NCBI GenBank assembly: GCA_936432065.2
Contig: OW386293.2
Coordinates: forward strand, 45,417,923 to 45,481,922
Length of the DNA: 64,000 nucleotides
Source of the DNA: Rutpela maculata
Taxonomy: Eukaryota; Arthropoda; Insecta; Coleoptera; Cerambycidae
Direction of reading: 5' to 3'
The notes under the pieces are model-generated. The model made no database searches and was not told the origin of the DNA. It worked only from the letters and a program-made list of their open reading frames with translations. Numbering within the stretch: position 1 is the first letter of the stretch; every line of letters starts with the position of its first letter. Positions 1 through 11,401 of this stretch are shown piece after piece. The position numbers and the translations under genes are program-made.

Positions 1-1528
1 AGTATCGAACGTATTTCCCAATAAACTAATTAGTCGATGTTAAATGAATTAAATCGACATAGATGACTTAAAAGCATTTATCAATGAATTTGTTAGCAAT
101 TAGCTTAAATCGACAAAAAAACCCTATTCTTGATGGATTTACTACGTAAAATCAGATAACTACATAATTATTGACAAAACAAGTGTCTTTCGATTATCGT
201 GACTTGAATTTAAGTTATTAAGGCTGCTGTAGAGTTGGAAAATGATTTTCCAGTCTACGTGACTCACAAAAAATAACCTCTAGCCATACTCTTATTACAG
301 CGCAAAAGTACCATATTAAATGAAAACAGAAAGAAAAGTGAGCATTTTAAAGCAAAAAAATATATTAAAGGTACCTAAATCATTTATTTAAATTCAGTCA
401 TTCACACTATCTTACAATGCTTAAAAAGAAACCATCAAAAAAATATAGGTTAGTCATTATCTTTAAGGAAAAAGGTTTATGTCACTTCCGATTGAACTGG
501 AAGTATTATTTTCGTTCCTGTTAGTTTAAAAGTAGCCCACTTTTGTCTAATTTATGTGTAATAAAAACGAAGTTTTTTAATTAAAGAACAACCAAATTGG
601 GGGCGTACATTGCTTCGTGACCACCTGGTATATGGTCATATAGGTTCTAAATGATCCCCTCTATCACCTTCTTAAAACTTTCTATCGACATACCAAATAC
701 CCAGTATAGAGATCACCCAAGCAGCAATAGTTTTACTCATAGATTTCTGAAAAAGTGTGTATTCATAAACATCTGTCCAAAGTTTCATTGATCCTAATTA
801 TTCCTTTATATTTACTATTCTTAGCAAATTATGTTTTGAACAGAAAACAGAGATGACTTGGAACATCACCCAATAGTATAAAGCAGCGCTTTCCACAAGT
901 TTCTGCCTCCTAAACGTTAAAAAATTGAGTTATTTGTCGAAGGAAAAATAAAGTAAACAACCGAGGTTTCGTAACTAATAATTTTTTAATGCAATTAAGC
1001 AACGCAGTAGCAGATCCCCCTGTGGTTAGCAGAATTTATAAAAACAAATTTGTGACTCCACTGCGTTCACAATAAAAAACAGCAAATAAGATAAATGTTT
1101 TCTCAAAAAAACTCCAGTTCATTGTTGCAAAGCCCTCCGAGGTCTACAAAAACATCAATCTATTAGTTACAAAACTTGGTTTGTTTTTAAAGCTGGATAA
1201 AGCAACGTCGCGCCCGAACTGATGGAGAATTTCCCAGGGGAAACTACTTTTTCCAACGGTATTGCTATTGTCTCCGAGAGGCTGTTTTAAGCGTCGTTTA
1301 AATTTCATGTAATAAAATTCGCGTTAAATTAATAGAGTGATTTACTCAAAAGATATTACGTTAGGCGTGAAGAGGTTAAGAATATAAGTTAATTTGTTAG
1401 TTGCCGCGACGCTCCGACTCTTTGCTTCGTGCGGATGGGTCCCGGAAAGGATTATATTTTATATTCAAAGTACAACGAGTTATGAGAGTATATTTCTGCA
1501 CTGCTGATGTGAGCGTATTTATATACTA
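1..1528. other. AT-rich non-coding stretch upstream
   Basis: I find no supported gene here. The only structured piece is a dispersed repeat at about 338-412, listed separately. The part around 1200-1450 is less AT-rich than its surroundings and could hold an undetected 5' exon or promoter, but I see no decisive signal. Confidence 0.5.
338..412 (-). repeat. Dispersed AT-rich repeat, inverted copy
   Basis: The stretch beginning GCATTTTAAAGCAAAAAAAT and ending ATTCAGTCATTCACAC is close to the reverse complement of 3862-3937. It is one member of a small repeat family also seen at 3770-4150 and 52855-52960. No coding potential is seen. Confidence 0.6.
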
Positions 1529-2716
1529 TTTTTTTTTGTGGGACTCCAACTAGCTAAAACTCCTCCCTCTAGTCGGTGTTTCCTGTGGATCTGGCACTGC
1601 CTTCGCCTTTCACTGGACCCGCAAGTCATTTAAGTTTGCCGGTGTTAATTGACGTTTCTTCATGGGTTCAAACCCAACTCTCTTTCATCCTCTCCCTTCT
1701 TTTTGATAGCACGGGTTATTCCCTCCTCCGCCCTTCTCTAGTTCTCCTCTGTTTCCAGCGTCCTCTCTATCATATTTGCCGGAGACAATAACGGCGCCCC
1801 GCCATCTCTCCTCTCTTCCCTCCATCTGTTGCATACGAACACGGAGTGCTCCGCGTCATCGATCTCTCCACAGTATAGCACTCCCTGCTGTCGGTCTTGC
1901 CAATATCATATAAATACGCCATGAAGCACCCGTGTCCGCTCAGAGCTTAGGTGAGGTAATAGCCCACCTCACCATACCTCCGTTTCATTCACGCACTGAT
2001 GTCCGGGATGAGACGTCTCGTCCACCTTCCCTTGTCTGCGGTGTCCCACCGCCTCTGCCATCTTTCAAACAGCCTGTCCCTGGCCTCTGCCCTCTCGGCT
2101 CCTTCAAAAATTTCCAGACGCTCTTTGATCATCAGATCCAATTGGGGATCCCCGCCACTACCAACGCCGCCTCGTACGAAATCGTTTTGTATGCACTTCA
2201 CACCTTTAGCGTGTCAGAGCGCTGAATCCTAGCCATCGTCTCCCTCGTCCTGTCCACCTTCATCTTACTTTTACAGACCGGAGCTGCATACACGAGGATA
2301 GAATGCACGACGCTGCACAGTTGTCTACTCTTGCTCGCTCTCGGTCCGTGCGTATTGGCCATAAGCCTCCCAATGGCTGTGGCTGCCTTTCCCGCCTTCT
2401 CGGTGGCACGGACACCGAAGTTGAGCTCGGAGTCCAGTTGGTCCCCTGGGGATATATTCATCTGACCCACCCCAACTTGCATGGGTGGAAGATTTCTTTT
2501 CCTGGTGATAACCAGGTGCTCCGTTTTCTCGACAGCTACCTCGAGCTGCATCTTTCTAGCCATTTCACTATCTTTCTGATGTCCAAGTCGTCCGCATACC
2601 CGATGACCTTCATACCCTCCTTCCAGGGTAGTCGACGTCCTAGAACATCACGTTCCACGAGGTCGGGCTGAGCACTGACCCTGGAACCACACTCGTGTAT
2701 AGACTCCAATATGCTA
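1529..2716 (-). pseudogene. 5'-truncated R1-clade non-LTR retrotransposon (LINE)
   Basis: Read on the minus strand, this is the 3' part of a LINE reverse transcriptase plus the C-terminal domain typical of the R1 clade. Seen directly: a VPGSVLSP motif (around 2660-2688), a YADD catalytic box at 2587-2598, then the segments ATEKAGKAATAIGRLM and CSVVHSILVYAAPVCKSKMK. Further on come LFERWQRRWD, GRWTRRLIPDIS and, past an in-frame stop, LSGHGCFMAYLYDIGK. The element ends in a run of nine T (1529-1537 on the plus strand), which is its poly(A) tail. Several frameshifts and stops show that it is dead. The 5' two-thirds (ORF1, endonuclease, most of RT) is missing, the usual result of incomplete target-primed reverse transcription. 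R1-clade assignment rests on the C-terminal motifs. Confidence 0.85.
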
Positions 2717-2731
2717 CTTTTTACTTTACAC

Positions 2732-2775
2732 TAGTGCGTAGAGTTTAACTTTACGCACTACATAGCGTATGTAAG
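2732..2775. repeat. Short palindromes just beyond the LINE 5' end
   Basis: TAGTGCGTAGAGTT and AACTTTACGCACTA form a hairpin of about 14 bp with a single-base loop and one G-U pair. A second small palindrome, ACATAGCGTATGT, follows at once. They abut the LINE truncation point and could be part of the old target site or a small foldback. Confidence 0.5.
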
Positions 2776-3769
2776 GTAAGTACTTTATGCGGGGTAGTAA
2801 AAAAATTGACAATCTGTTCAATCAACCTTTGTCTATCCAGCGCTGGAAAAGTGGCAACCACAAATATTATCCATCGAAACACCGTGTATACTAACTAAAT
2901 ATAAAACACAAATAAACAGTAATGGAGGGCTTCTTAAGCTCTTCGCTATTAAAAAATTATGACGGTACACGTGGGTTTCTTTATAGCACCGAAAAATAAA
3001 AATTAGATTTCCATCACATTTGCCAAGCTCCTAATAATAATAAGATATTCTAGTAAGCTGGAATTCCTCCTACCTACATGCGAAGGATGGGAATAAAATA
3101 TTACTTTTAACTAAAGATACCTTGTCTCGGAGAAAGAAAAGAAAATTGGAAAATCTCATATTTTCTTTGCCCGCCTTCCGCGGCCTGCAGCTTCTTCAGC
3201 AGCCACATAAAAGCATAAAAGATTATATGGAGTCGTTCTGAACTTATCGTATCCGATTACAATAACGTGACCTTTTTGACCTTTACAGATAAAATATAAA
3301 TATTCAACTGCTTTAGAAGAATAAGCTTTCATATCAATTTGTTACTCTCCGACGTTAGCCAACGACGTTAGAGAATTTTTAGTATGTAAAAATGTTCAAA
3401 GAATCGTCAAATTACATTTTTAGTTATTTTAAGTATATTTTCATAAACAACGTCTTATAAAGGGTTTAGCCGGATAAGCATGACGAGTCGGCCCCCAAAT
3501 GGCAACCTATATCGAAACTTAACATCGACTTGATGTATGAACGTGATTTATATCTGTTTTGACGCCGTACTCCGCTTTGACCTTGAGATATGGAAAAAAA
3601 TGAGCGCATGCATGACTATCGTTCAAAGAGACATATGTCGAAAACTAATTGAGCTAGAGAGGTAAATCCAACGGGAGGTTTCAGGTAATATACCCATTAC
3701 CTTTTATATTTTTTTTGAATTTTTAGAATAATTACGCACATCATTAAAAAATAAATATGCTATGCTTTT
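2776..3769. other. Non-coding stretch
   Basis: I see no gene here. A short segment at 3456-3500 (AAGGGTTTAGCCGGATAAGC ... GGCCCCCAAA) resembles 5636-5676 and may be the end of an otherwise lost element. Confidence 0.4.
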
Positions 3770-4150
3770 ATCATGAGTGTTTTAAAATGTTTTCCTAAGT
3801 AGTATATTAGCGTGACCCGATTAAGGTACCAATATAGAGAAAGTAGATAATTTCATATTAAATAAAAAAGTGTGAATGACTAAATTTGAATAAATGATTT
3901 AAATATTTTCAATATATTTTTTGCTTTAAAATGCTAAGAATCCTATCATGTGAATTACATTACAATTACTACAAGAGTAGTTGTTTTGATTGATTCTCCA
4001 ATAATGAGTGTTTGAAAGTATTTACCTAACTAATATATTAGCGTGCCCAGATTAGGGCAACAATACACAGAAAGTAGGTATTTTCATAATAAATAAAAAG
4101 TGTGTAAATTGTAATTTGCATAATACCTAAATAATATTCTCTAATCATGA
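3770..4150 (+). repeat. Two tandem copies of a ~140-bp AT-rich repeat
   Basis: Copy one (about 3772-3935) and copy two (about 4003-4145) share, in order, ATGAGTGTTT, TATATTAGCGTG, a CCGATTA/CAGATTA block, AGAAAGTAG, TTTCATA and AAATAAAAA(A)GTGTG. The second copy ends in TCTAATCATGATAAAAGC. The same 3' half recurs at 52855-52960, and part of copy one recurs inverted at 338-412. There is no ORF. The class is unknown; a degenerate MITE or Helitron tail would fit. Confidence 0.65.
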
Positions 4151-6394
4151 TAAAAGCAAATAAATAAAAAATAATAATTAATTGTATAAATATACTAGGA
4201 TATCTTGAGGATATCATATGCTGTCTGGGTTACATTTTAAATTCTTAGAGTGTTATTTTCTTCCATATTGTGCAATAAAATACAGGACGTCAAATATAAA
4301 AATCGAAAATAAAAGTCTCACCGGAAGTTGTTAATTTTTTTTTTAATTATAGCTTGATTAGCATTAACTTCTCATGAAGAAAGTATAAAATTTTATTTAA
4401 AAAAGTTACAGCAATATCAATTCTTAACATTTAATACCAAATATTCCAAAAACGGTTGGATTTTCGAAAATTTTTCATATATTGAAGTTGGATTAAAAAT
4501 TAAAGCTCTTTAACATGCTGCACTGCATTTTAGAGTTCCTGTCAACGAACCATTTTTTCGCCATCTACGTCAACAAAAGTTTCTATTGGTACTTCTTTTA
4601 TACAGTAGAAGTTAATATTCATCATTTTTACTATCTGCAAGATATCAAAATACAAACAAATGTGTTCACTGAAAATTTGTCGTACTCGTGAGAACAATGA
4701 CCACCTAAAGCAAATTACTATTGTTCCGTTTGTTTACAGGTGGATTCAACAAGGATGTTGAGCAATGCTGAAGCTACCATAACAGTAAAGTGTGTTTGTG
4801 CTACAGACTAAACATTCATGTGAAGTAAAGTAAAAACCGAGTAAATATGAGGTGCAACGTGATGATGCTGGGCGACGGCAGAGAGAGATCGCTTTTTCCC
4901 AACACAACAGCTCACCAGCCACACTCCTGTGACGCCACGTAATGACTTTAGTGCAAGTTTAATTTCGCCATGGCGAGATGTAATTTCAGAGGGACAAGCA
5001 AGTAATAAAGGCAAATGTCTTGACATATAGCAGAAATAATTCAAGCAAGGCTGGTTTTTGGCATAGTACGGTGCGAATTTGTTTAAAAAACGGGATTAGA
5101 ATATGTTTCTGTAGAATAGAACATTTACTTAACCAAGAATATAATAGTATATATTGTTTTATTAGGAGTAAAAGTGGCTTTTATTCCGAATAAAACATGC
5201 AATTTTTTCTTCAAACGTCGATTAGCTATTAAAAAAAAATAAAGAAAAAAAATCTCGAATTTCATTACCAAAAACGCATAGTGTTAATATGGAAGGGTTG
5301 GCGTATTAAATAAAATACGCATTGCTGTGGATATTACTTTTTATGTCGCTCACAGTGTCAGAAATAGTTATTTATGTACCAACGCTTGTATAGCCCAGTC
5401 GATTAAGGTATTTACTCACAAAATAAACTGAGTAAACTTTTTTTTAATGAGTTCGTGAAAGTGTATGGAATAATATCCTGAAAAGTTTACATTTCGCTCG
5501 GATGCAGAACATAAAAAAAAAGGGAAAAAAAAAATTCATTCATTTCTTCAAAATTTTGAAATTAAATCAAGCTAGAAAAAAACTAAAAAATACAAATGAA
5601 TAGATCACATATTTATGAACAAAAAATGTCCTAACAAAAGGGTATAGCCGGAAAAATTAGGGAAATATGCCCCCGCACTTACTTAGTTAAAATAGCTTCC
5701 AGATGATACAGTTTATAGAGTATATTACACTGTAAAAATTTTAACCTACTACTACCCCTACGAAGGTGGAAAAAAAATAATATGTCCTTAATTATTACAT
5801 TTTTTTTCTCGGCTTCTAGGCAACCAATCGATTTGAAATTTGGCACGAATATTGCATGCGTAGAAATAACTTACTCCAAAAAATAAGGTCATTTTGCGAC
5901 CATTTGAACCATCGGAAAAAAAAATATAAACTTTTTTTAGAGGACAAGACGGTGGCCACTCTTTGTGGTACAATCACCATTCTATGATATATTATGTCTT
6001 GACACTTCGTGATTGTCATACTAAATTGTCAGATTTTTTGCTGCGGTGGAACAATATGGAAAAAAATAAAATTGGCTAAGATAAAATATTTACACATGCA
6101 TCTTAGTTGTAACAGTTAATACTTATAGCCTTATAAGGTATTGTTGCATATCTACAACAGACCGCGGGGGTGCGATGTTGCCAAATCTATTCTATCTATT
6201 TATAACTTAATCTGAACTGAAACTACATTTTGCAAAAATTGACAAGCAGTAACAAATCATTTTAGTCTATCTCTCTCGCGTTTTAATTTATTAAATTCGC
6301 CGCTAGATTCGCTCTTATCATTGTACAAGTACCTTAAGAAATATCATGTTATTCTGAAGTTTGAAGAAAAACATTTTTTTTCAAGTCGGAAAAC
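4151..6394. other. Non-coding AT-rich stretch
   Basis: I see only short overlapping ORFs without recognisable domains or splice context. No terminal repeats with clear partners were found. Confidence 0.45.
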
Positions 6395-6479
6395 ATATAC
6401 AGGGTGTTCAGAAGTCGACGATCAAAATAAATTAAGTGGATTAAAGGGGGTGGTCATTTCCAATCAAGGCAACTATATA
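6395..6479 (+). mobile_element. Orphan mariner-type terminal repeat
   Basis: TATACAGGGTGTTCAGAAG has the TA-CAGGGTG start used by several complete elements in this window. I find no matching right end, so it is probably the relic of an element overwritten by the foldback that starts at 6480. Confidence 0.45.
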
Positions 6480-6574
6480 CAGAGTATCCAGAACCTTTCC
6501 CGACAAAAGAAAACTGCAAATTCTGCAAAATTGTTATGTCGACTATCTTAACCGAAAATGCTTCCTAACAGAGC

Positions 6575-6955
6575 TACGGCCCTTTAAAAATGGAACCTAG
6601 TCTTCAAATTTTTTTAAATATCTTTATAACGCTCTAAGGAGATAAAACTTGATACATTTATTAGTCTAAAATTGATCCATCATTTCATCATCGTAGCGAT
6701 AACAAACAAGAGTAACTTAATGTTAGAAAAACTCTAAAGTTTGACATGAAAAAAAAAACAAAATCCAAAAAAGATTAAAAATATATGATTCAAAATGTCC
6801 GCTGGCCTTCCCGTAATGAGACACTTATGATCGCGATAGAAAACTCACATTCACAGTATGCGACGAGTCATTTTTAGGTTAATAAATATACCAAGTTTTA
6901 TCTTCTTAAATAAAAACGTTTTGAAGATATTTAAAAAAAGGCCATAGCAGGTTAA
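6575..6955. mobile_element. ~380-bp foldback MITE in the left arm
   Basis: The left part (GGCCCTTTAAAAATGG, then TTTTTTTAAATATCTT, GAGATAAAACTTGATA) is inverted at 6890-6950 (ATACCAAGTTTTATCTTC ... AAGATATTTAAAAAAAGGCC). The opposite arm of the host foldback runs straight across this position, which supports a later insertion. Confidence 0.6.
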
Positions 6956-7493
6956 GATAGTGCCCGTGCCTTTGCAATATTTTGCGTGTGGTTCCTTTCA
7001 GTATCTTTGCGTAAGATACTACCACATGACCTCAAAAACTTCATAATATCTGGGAAATTTTCTTTTTTTCGAAAATCCCAAACAAATCAAGTGAACCAAT
7101 TTGTTTGCATTTCACATATATTGTAAATCTTCTCGTAACAATTTATTAATGGCAATTTCAGGAAATCTTTTTATGAAATAAAAAATTGATGCTTTTGAAT
7201 TTTTTGAAAAATTTAAATACGTACATACACGTTAGAGACACCCACTGTTATTTTTATTAATTATACACCATATAATAAGCTGCGACATATATTTTTCACA
7301 AAACTGTATCGAAGAGGTAACAGTCAAATTGGAAAAGATAATGTCAGGAACATAAAAGTATTTTAATGCCATAGGCGTATGAAGAATTTTATGAATCTTA
7401 GCTTTAATACAGTTTCTTCTCTCTCTTAAAATATATTTTGACGTTTTATTTTGTTCAATTTTCACCCTCTGAATTAATTTTTAAATATATATA

Positions 7494-9068
7494 CAGGGTG
7501 TTCGGCAGAGAGTGTGCCAAACGGGAATGGTGGATAGGCGGGACCATTTAGAAGTTAGTTAGCCCTAATGACCTCTATCCATAGTATCACCGTTTTTGAG
7601 ATATTATTTTTTTTTTTTTGAAAATTTCCCTCAAATCAGCCTTTTAGCATGTATAACAAATTTTTTATAGTTGTAACAGTTCAATATAATTTTTATTATT
7701 TTCTGCAATGTATTTGTGTTCTATCAAAATCATATGGGACGCCGATAATTAAAGAAAAAAATTGTTATGAGCTAACCCAGTCCCCAGAATTGGTAGAAAG
7801 GATCGTAAAGTTCAACTTTCCCTTGCATTTGTAAAAAAACGAAAAGCTATCAAGATGTTCAAATGCTTCTAAAATTCTTCCTTTAATGCCATTTTTAATC
7901 GTATGCCACATGTAATAAAAACTTTTTAGATAACATGAGAAAATTGGTGGTAATTTGTTTACAAGGATACGGGCACGGTAACAATAACAAACAAGCTAAA
8001 AACGTACTCTTCACCTGTTCACTGAGCTTTTTATATAACTGTTACACATTTTATACACAAATACACATGTAGCGAGCAGGTAAACAACCCTCTTGGCACA
8101 GGTAAAATAATTCTACTGTCGTAATTGTACTTTGTCTTTCATGGGGTACGTACGATCCGCTTCCCTAGTTTAGTGTTGACTAATTCTGCTAGTGGCTGTC
8201 TCTGTGACTCGAGAAATGATCTCATTTTATTAACTATATCTCATTTAATTTTCTTAGTGCTGTTGTTAGTGTTGGTTAATTTCGTGATAAAATTGTTTTC
8301 GTTATTTTGTTAGACGTATTTCTGGCTATATTCCATGGCCTGAACGGTCCTCAGATCTGACACCTCTTGATTTCCATGTCTGGGGACGGGCCATAGAACT
8401 TGTGTACTCAGAAAAAATTCACAACCAAAACCAGTTAATTGAAAGTATTAACGCCGCTTTCGCAATGATAAGAGAAGAAATGCGGCTCCGTACAATAACG
8501 GTAGAAATCCGAAGAAGATGTCGCGATGTATAAGAAATGGGGGAGTGTAATTTGAGCAAAATTAATGAATAAAAAATTTACAAGAAAATTTTTGTTTGTT
8601 TTTACTTTATTTTCCCCTAATGTAACTCAGACAGATATCCTTTTAAACAAATTACCACCAATTTTCTCATGTTATTTAAAAAGTTTTTATTGCATGTGGC
8701 ATACGGTTAAAAATGGCATTAAAAGGAGAAGTTTTTGAAAGCATTTGAACATCTTGATAGATTTTCGTTTTTTGCAAATGAGGAATCTGTTAGCTCATAG
8801 TAATTTTTCTCTCTAATTATCAGCGTCCCATATGATTTTGTTAGACCACAGATACATTGCGGAAGATAATAAAAATTATTTTGAACTGTTACAACCATAA
8901 AAAAAATTGTTATATATGCTAAAAGGCTGATTTGAGGGAAATTTAAAAAAATAATAATGACACTTTCTCAAAAACGGTGATACTTTGGAAAGAGGTCATT
9001 AGGGCTAACTAACTTCTAAATGGCCTATCCACCATTCTCATTTGGCACACTCTCTGCCGAACACCCTG
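7494..9068 (+). mobile_element. Mariner-like element with ~430-470-bp terminal inverted repeats
   Basis: The element is flanked by TA on both sides and starts CAGGGTGTTCGGCAGAGAG; its right end is the inverse. The inverted repeats run from 7494 to about 7964 and from about 8645 to 9068, far longer than the 20-30 bp of classical mariners, and still match well. The core (about 7965-8644) holds only the 3' end of a transposase gene. It is inserted in the left arm of the 7.5-kb foldback, so it is younger than that structure. Confidence 0.85.
8312..8533 (+). pseudogene. Tc1/mariner-like transposase, 3' remnant
   Basis: A stretch of about 70 codons ending in TAA at 8531-8533 reads PWPERSSDLTPLDFHVWG, the last catalytic-Asp block (SPDLTPLDFFLWG in relatives). 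A C-terminal helix-rich segment typical of these transposases follows. The N-terminal DNA-binding region and the first two catalytic Asp residues are absent, so the element cannot encode its own transposase. The 12178-13196 gene is the nearest complete relative in the window. Confidence 0.8.
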
Positions 9069-9177
9069 TAATATACTGCTCAAAAGGAATTATGGAATTG
9101 ATAATTCGAGGTTCTGCCGGAGGCGTCGCTAATAACAATATATCTTTAATTGTCATATTTTCAAGTTCATGATATAT

Positions 9178-10318
9178 TATGGGGCCATTCAAAAAATACG
9201 TTCGCTTTCAGAGGGGAGGGGAAAATGTGACAAAATGAACGATAGGAGGGTATATGAAAAGTTGTCACAAAAAATTAAAAATAACTAAAATAAATAACTT
9301 GTGTAGTTGCCTTCAGATTTACTACGCACTCAAGAAATTTAGACGGCTTTGATCTTTACCGCACCGACGAAGACGCCGAAATTTTTTACACGAATAGTAA
9401 GTGTGTAAGTACGTATTTAAATTTTCAAATAATTCATAAGCATCAATTTTTTTTCTTCATGAAAATATCATGAATAAATTGTCAAGAGTAGATTCACATT
9501 ATATGTGAAATACAAACAAATTGGTTCACTTGATTAAGAAAAAAAAACTAATAAGCTGAAAACTAATCCAAAGCAGTGTAAATTGGTTTTAATGACATGG
9601 CATTGGCTTTAACGCCACTGTCATTAAATAATTACTGAACAGAAATAAAAACTATGATAAATAAAAGGCACGTTAAATATGATTTTTCATTTTGAACTTA
9701 AAAACAATGTTAAAATCGGCCAATTAAGAACGTTATTACTTTTAACTCTTTCAGGACGGCAGCTTGCGGATTTGTCCGTTTGCAGCCGCGAACCGTACTT
9801 TATACTTATTTAAAAAACTCAACATTTTTATGAATTTAAAAGAAATGCCAATAAAAAAAATACTAATAATAGAAATAAGACTTTTATTCGTCAAAACATT
9901 AAACCAAACATAAAATATAAATATGTAAAAAAAAAAAAAAATTAAGGAGCAAAAAGTAAGAAAAGGGTTCAACTAATAATGTGTAATAGGCGGATACGTA
10001 TGTTTCCAGTAACTAAGTGCACCTCTTGTCGTCCGTAGATATCCGGTTCCCGACGCGAAAGGGTTAATATTACTTACGCTCGTAACATTTGCGAAACACC
10101 CCATGAAACGAACGTTCGTCTTCAAACCTTCCCCCTTCAATTAAACTTAAAAATAAATTATGTTGAATAGATTGCCACGAGAGAACGAAATTGAAATACT
10201 AAATATAAGTTATTTTTCATTTTTTTGTGAGAACTTTTCATATATCCTCCTAACGTTCATTTTATCTCATTTTTCCATCCCATCTGAAAGCAAACGTACT
10301 TTTTGAATGGCCCCCATA
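9178..10318. mobile_element. 1.1-kb inverted-repeat element with TATGGGGCC ends
   Basis: The left end TATGGGGCCATTCAAAAA is inverted at the right end (TTTTTGAATGGCCCCCATA). The match continues for more than 100 bp on each side (for example TATGAAAAGTTGTCACAAAA and its inverse near 10230). ATATAT flanks both sides and may be a target duplication, though it is low complexity. The interior carries a piggyBac-type MITE (9742-10067). It also carries an extra direct copy (about 9395-9545) of the arm sequence of the surrounding foldback. The superfamily is not assigned. Confidence 0.7.
9742..10067. mobile_element. piggyBac-type MITE
   Basis: TTAA stands at both ends (9742-9745 and 10064-10067), followed inward by inverted termini: CTCTTTCAGGACG on the left and the inverse of CCCTTTCGCGTCGGG on the right. 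TTAA duplication with C-rich short inverted ends is the piggyBac hallmark. At about 326 bp without a transposase, it is non-autonomous. Confidence 0.75.
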
Positions 10319-10341
10319 ATATATCATGAATAAACTGTGAC

Positions 10342-10631
10342 TGTGATGCTATTTATATCGGTCAAACTGGTCGGAAATTAAAAATACGATTAGAGGAGCA
10401 TAAAAATCCATTTTGAACTATGTACGTAGTACAGGCATGTCAACACACTGCATAGAAAACAATCATTTTGTAAATTTAAATAACGTTGAACTATTACATT
10501 CAGTAACAAAAGGCAAAAAATTGGATTTGTTAGAAAAATTAGAAATTATGAAAGCAATAAAAAATAACAAGAATGTAACTAATGAACAACAAATTTTCAC
10601 AGGTCATAACATCTTAGAAAATATTATTTAA
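10342..10631 (+). pseudogene. Penelope-like retroelement, GIY-YIG endonuclease end
   Basis: The first frame reads CDAIYIGQTGRKLKIRLEEH, the signature of the GIY-YIG nuclease at the C-terminus of Penelope-like elements (the Y-x-G-Q-T-G-R box). After a frameshift near 10410 the second frame continues with STHCIENNHF, a basic helical stretch, and a stop at 10631. This is the usual length and order of a PLE C-terminus. The reverse transcriptase part is missing. The 3' flank (10632 to about 10860) contains a hammerhead-like motif, also known from PLEs. The fragment lies in the loop of the 7.5-kb foldback. Confidence 0.8.
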
Positions 10632-10791
10632 ATTCTAAGGATATCTCAATTTATTAGCATAAGATTAATATTACCTGATGTACCAAGTAGTTTGTTTCGT
10701 AATATTTGCATATTTTATTAGCCTCTAGGGCATCTATTGTAAGGGTTGTTATAAAAATACCAGACAGAAATTTGTAATTTAGTATCTTCTT

Positions 10792-10832
10792 ACTCTTGAT
10801 AAAGGCCTAATAAGCCGAAACACGTGTAGAGT
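10792..10832 (+). ncRNA. Degenerate hammerhead-ribozyme-like motif of the Penelope element
   Basis: In order: ACTC, TTGATAA, AGGC-loop-GCC, GAAA, CACGTG, TA, GAGT. ACTC and GAGT can pair as stem I, GGC/GCC as stem II, and CACGTG is self-complementary as a minimal stem III. A cleavage-site-like UA sits just before GAGT. The core differs from CUGAUGA at two places, C3 to U and G8 to A, which would still pair with each other. An extra A before stem II argues against full activity. Penelope-like elements are known to carry hammerheads at this place. Activity is unproven. Confidence 0.45.
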
Positions 10833-11401
10833 TCTAATAAAACTTGTTGAAGCATTTAAAAGCATTCCTTAAATTGTATCCAAAAATATTGAATAATGTT
10901 TCACAAGGAGCCAACCGCAGAATCCATCCAATGTATATCATGAACTTCAAAATATGAAAATTGAAGACATATTGTTTACACGCGGCGCATCCGGCAAAAC
11001 TTCGAATTATCAATTCCATAAATTCTTTTTGTGCAATATTAAAAAATTAATTCAGAGGGGAAAATTTTACAAAATAAAACGTCAAAATATCTTTTAAGAG
11101 CTTAGAAACTGAAAAGCTAAAAGCTTCATAAAGTTCTTCATACGCCCATGGCATTAAAATCCTTTTATGTTCCTGACATTATCTTTTCCAATTTGACTAT
11201 GTTACCTCTTCAATAGTGTTTTGTGAAAAATATATGTTGTAGCTTATTGTGTATAATTAATAAAATAATGTTGGGTGTTTCTAACGCATAAGTATGTATT
11301 CAAATTTTTCAAAAAATTCAAACGTATCAAATTTTTTTTCTTCATGTAAAGATATCCTGGAAATATCATTAATAAATTGTCATGAGTAGATTTACAATAT
11401 A

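Noticed and set aside
1576..2671. Plus-strand ORFs of 70-120 codons
   Set aside because: They are antisense shadows of the R1-clade LINE read on the minus strand.
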